Origin: Lacimicrobium alkaliphilum
GTDB lineage: Bacteria; Pseudomonadota; Gammaproteobacteria; Enterobacterales; Alteromonadaceae
Assembly: GCF_002591895.1 (NCBI RefSeq)
Contig: NZ_NISX01000018.1
Span: forward strand, 49,772 to 113,771
Direction: 5' to 3'
Length of the DNA stretch: 64,000 bases
Part shown: one piece after another, positions 62,960 to 64,000 of the stretch
Position numbering within the stretch: the first letter of the stretch is position 1
Layout: each line of letters starts with the position of its first letter
Program-made: the position numbers and the translations under genes
The notes under the pieces: generated by a model
The model's input: the letters and a program-made list of their open reading frames with translations, nothing else
Told to the model about the DNA's origin: nothing
Database searches by the model: none

Positions 62960-64000
62960 TGGCACCAGCTCAGAGTATCGAAAGGTGCCTGCAGGTCTTT
63001 ATTAACCAGGATCATATAGGCACCTTGTATGAAAATAATGGACTGTGGCGATTTGAATACCAGGAAGCCTGGTTAAAAAGCAGCGCCGCTTTTTCCCTTT
63101 CCCCCTCTCTGAACCTGCAGTCACAAGTGCATAGTGATACCGGCACCCATCGTCCGGTGCAATGGTTTTTCGATAACCTGTTACCGGAGGAAGGGGCCAG
63201 AGCAGTGATTGCAAGGGACGTAAAAGTCAGTAGCGAGGATGCCTTTGGCTTGCTTGAAGCCGTTGGCAGCGAATCAGCCGGAGCGATTACACTCCTGCAT
63301 CCTGGTGATCAGATGTCCACAGGAGAGCTTGAGTTATTAACTGCACAAGAGCTTAGCAAGCGGATAAGGCGCTTACCGCGCGCACCCTTAAATGATCGTA
63401 CCCGTAAGCGTATGTCATTGGCTGGCGCGCAACACAAAATGCTGGTGGTTGCTCATAGTGGTCATTTGTACGAGCCCGTAGGCCAGATGCCATCAACGCA
63501 TATACTTAAACCAGAACATTCCCAACCAGAACTTTATTCGTTTACGGTGAGAAATGAATATTTTGTGATGTCGTTGGCGCGATTATGTGGTCTGACGGTA
63601 CCGGATGTGGCTGTTGACTATCTGCCCGAGCCCGTTTATCTGGTAGAGCGGTTTGACCGAAAAGGTCTCTTTCCTGACCAACAGCGAATACATGTACTCG
63701 ATGGCTGTCAATTACTCGATTTGGCAGCTTCAAATAAGTACCGCTTCAGCACCATTGAAAGCCTGAAGCAACTGGCTAATTTATGCCGAACCAGGGCACA
63801 GGCGACAATAAAATTGTATCGCTGGGTACTGTTTAACTTTTTTGTTGGTAACAACGACGCCCATCTGAAGAATTTGTCTTTTACCTATGCGCGAGGGGGT
63901 ATAGCTTTATTGCCTCACTATGACTTACTCTCGACGGTCATTTACGAGCCAATACATAAACATATTGATGCCGAGTTATCTCAGCCTCTGGGTAATGCCA
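62959..64000 (+). CDS. hipA: HipA-like serine/threonine kinase toxin (partial)
   Basis: The 347 N-terminal codons are present; the 3' end is outside the window (E. coli HipA is 440 residues). A HipA N-terminal domain (about 10-108) is followed by the kinase with the autophosphorylation-loop region S153-L-A-G-A-Q-H-K and the catalytic GNNDAHLKN (297-305). D300 is the likely catalytic residue and YD at 321-322 is a candidate metal site. HipA toxins phosphorylate GltX or other targets and cause persistence. It is coupled to the upstream hipB. The frame is fully open to the right edge. Confidence 0.88.
   Translation, partial: MAPAQSIERCLQVFINQDHIGTLYENNGLWRFEYQEAWLKSSAAFSLSPSLNLQSQVHSDTGTHRPVQWFFDNLLPEEGARAVIARDVKVSSEDAFGLLEAVGSESAGAITLLHPGDQMSTGELELLTAQELSKRIRRLPRAPLNDRTRKRMSLAGAQHKMLVVAHSGHLYEPVGQMPSTHILKPEHSQPELYSFTVRNEYFVMSLARLCGLTVPDVAVDYLPEPVYLVERFDRKGLFPDQQRIHVLDGCQLLDLAASNKYRFSTIESLKQLANLCRTRAQATIKLYRWVLFNFFVGNNDAHLKNLSFTYARGGIALLPHYDLLSTVIYEPIHKHIDAELSQPLGNA

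Overview
The window looks like chromosomal DNA of a marine or aquatic gammaproteobacterium, most likely an alteromonad (Alteromonadaceae-like). The reasons are the PrsK/PrsR pair of exosortase/PEP-CTERM systems, two large TonB-dependent receptors (one OAR-like, one of the long Xanthomonas/Caulobacter-type class), a chitin/hexosaminide locus, gammaproteobacterial housekeeping genes (guaBA, purL, tadA, mltF, pqiABC, smrA) and moderate G+C. I see no rRNA, tRNA, CRISPR array, prophage or complete insertion sequence. Family assignments come from reading motifs and overall similarity, not from a database search.

Layout. (1) 1-2150, minus: a four-gene HPr-rel-A operon (Tat-exported small protein, PqqD-like protein, HprK-like kinase, nucleotidyltransferase cut by the left edge). 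(2) 2366-5971, plus: PrsK sensor kinase and PrsR sigma-54 activator, which usually sit beside exosortase/exopolysaccharide genes. (3) 6156-20162: a peptidoglycan-peptide scavenging or turnover locus: NhaC-type antiporter, VanX-like D-Ala-D-Ala dipeptidase, NlpC/P60 endopeptidase plus L-Ala-D/L-Glu epimerase, a TonB receptor, an AmiD-PBP4B fusion lipoprotein, a MurR-like RpiR regulator, alanine racemase and a YkuD L,D-transpeptidase. (4) 20163-25428: an inverted-repeat element, a DUF885 lipoprotein, a DUF3300 protein, a short zincin-like protein and a PAS-GGDEF cyclase. (5) 25636-28774: guaB-guaA, followed by a second GGDEF cyclase. (6) 30187-33874: a membrane-spanning winged-helix/STAND-NTPase/TPR regulator with a small partner. 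(7) 34025-41622: small membrane protein, tadA, a small basic ORF, mltF, purL, a mosaic of intergenic repeats and another small ORF. (8) 41591-47847: smrA, pqiABC and an S9 peptidase. (9) 47885-61561: a ROK-controlled chitin/chitooligosaccharide locus: CUT2-type ABC importer, GH3 hexosaminidase, TonB receptor, a secreted multidomain CBM5/12 protein and GH20 hexosaminidase. (10) 61654-64000: a SnoaL/DUF4440-like protein and a hipBA module running off the right edge.

Two catabolic themes stand out. In region 3 the amidase/PBP4B fusion, NlpC/P60, VanX, epimerase and racemase could together dismantle stem peptides released from cell walls, with a TonB receptor and a MurR-like regulator in the same block. 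In region 9 the secreted CBM5/12 protein and GH20 would act on chitin outside or in the periplasm, the TonB receptor and ABC importer would bring in products, and the cytoplasmic GH3 would finish them. The CBM5/12 protein has an N-terminal half I cannot assign. Its gene and the GH20 gene share a leader hairpin at exactly the same distance from their start codons.

Repeats are a second layer. Two GGGGTC-type perfect palindromes follow stop codons between convergent genes. A 50-bp repeat family begins directly after two terminators. A 305-bp element has near-perfect 30-bp inverted ends. Some modules recur between 20.2-20.4 kb and 41.0-41.2 kb.
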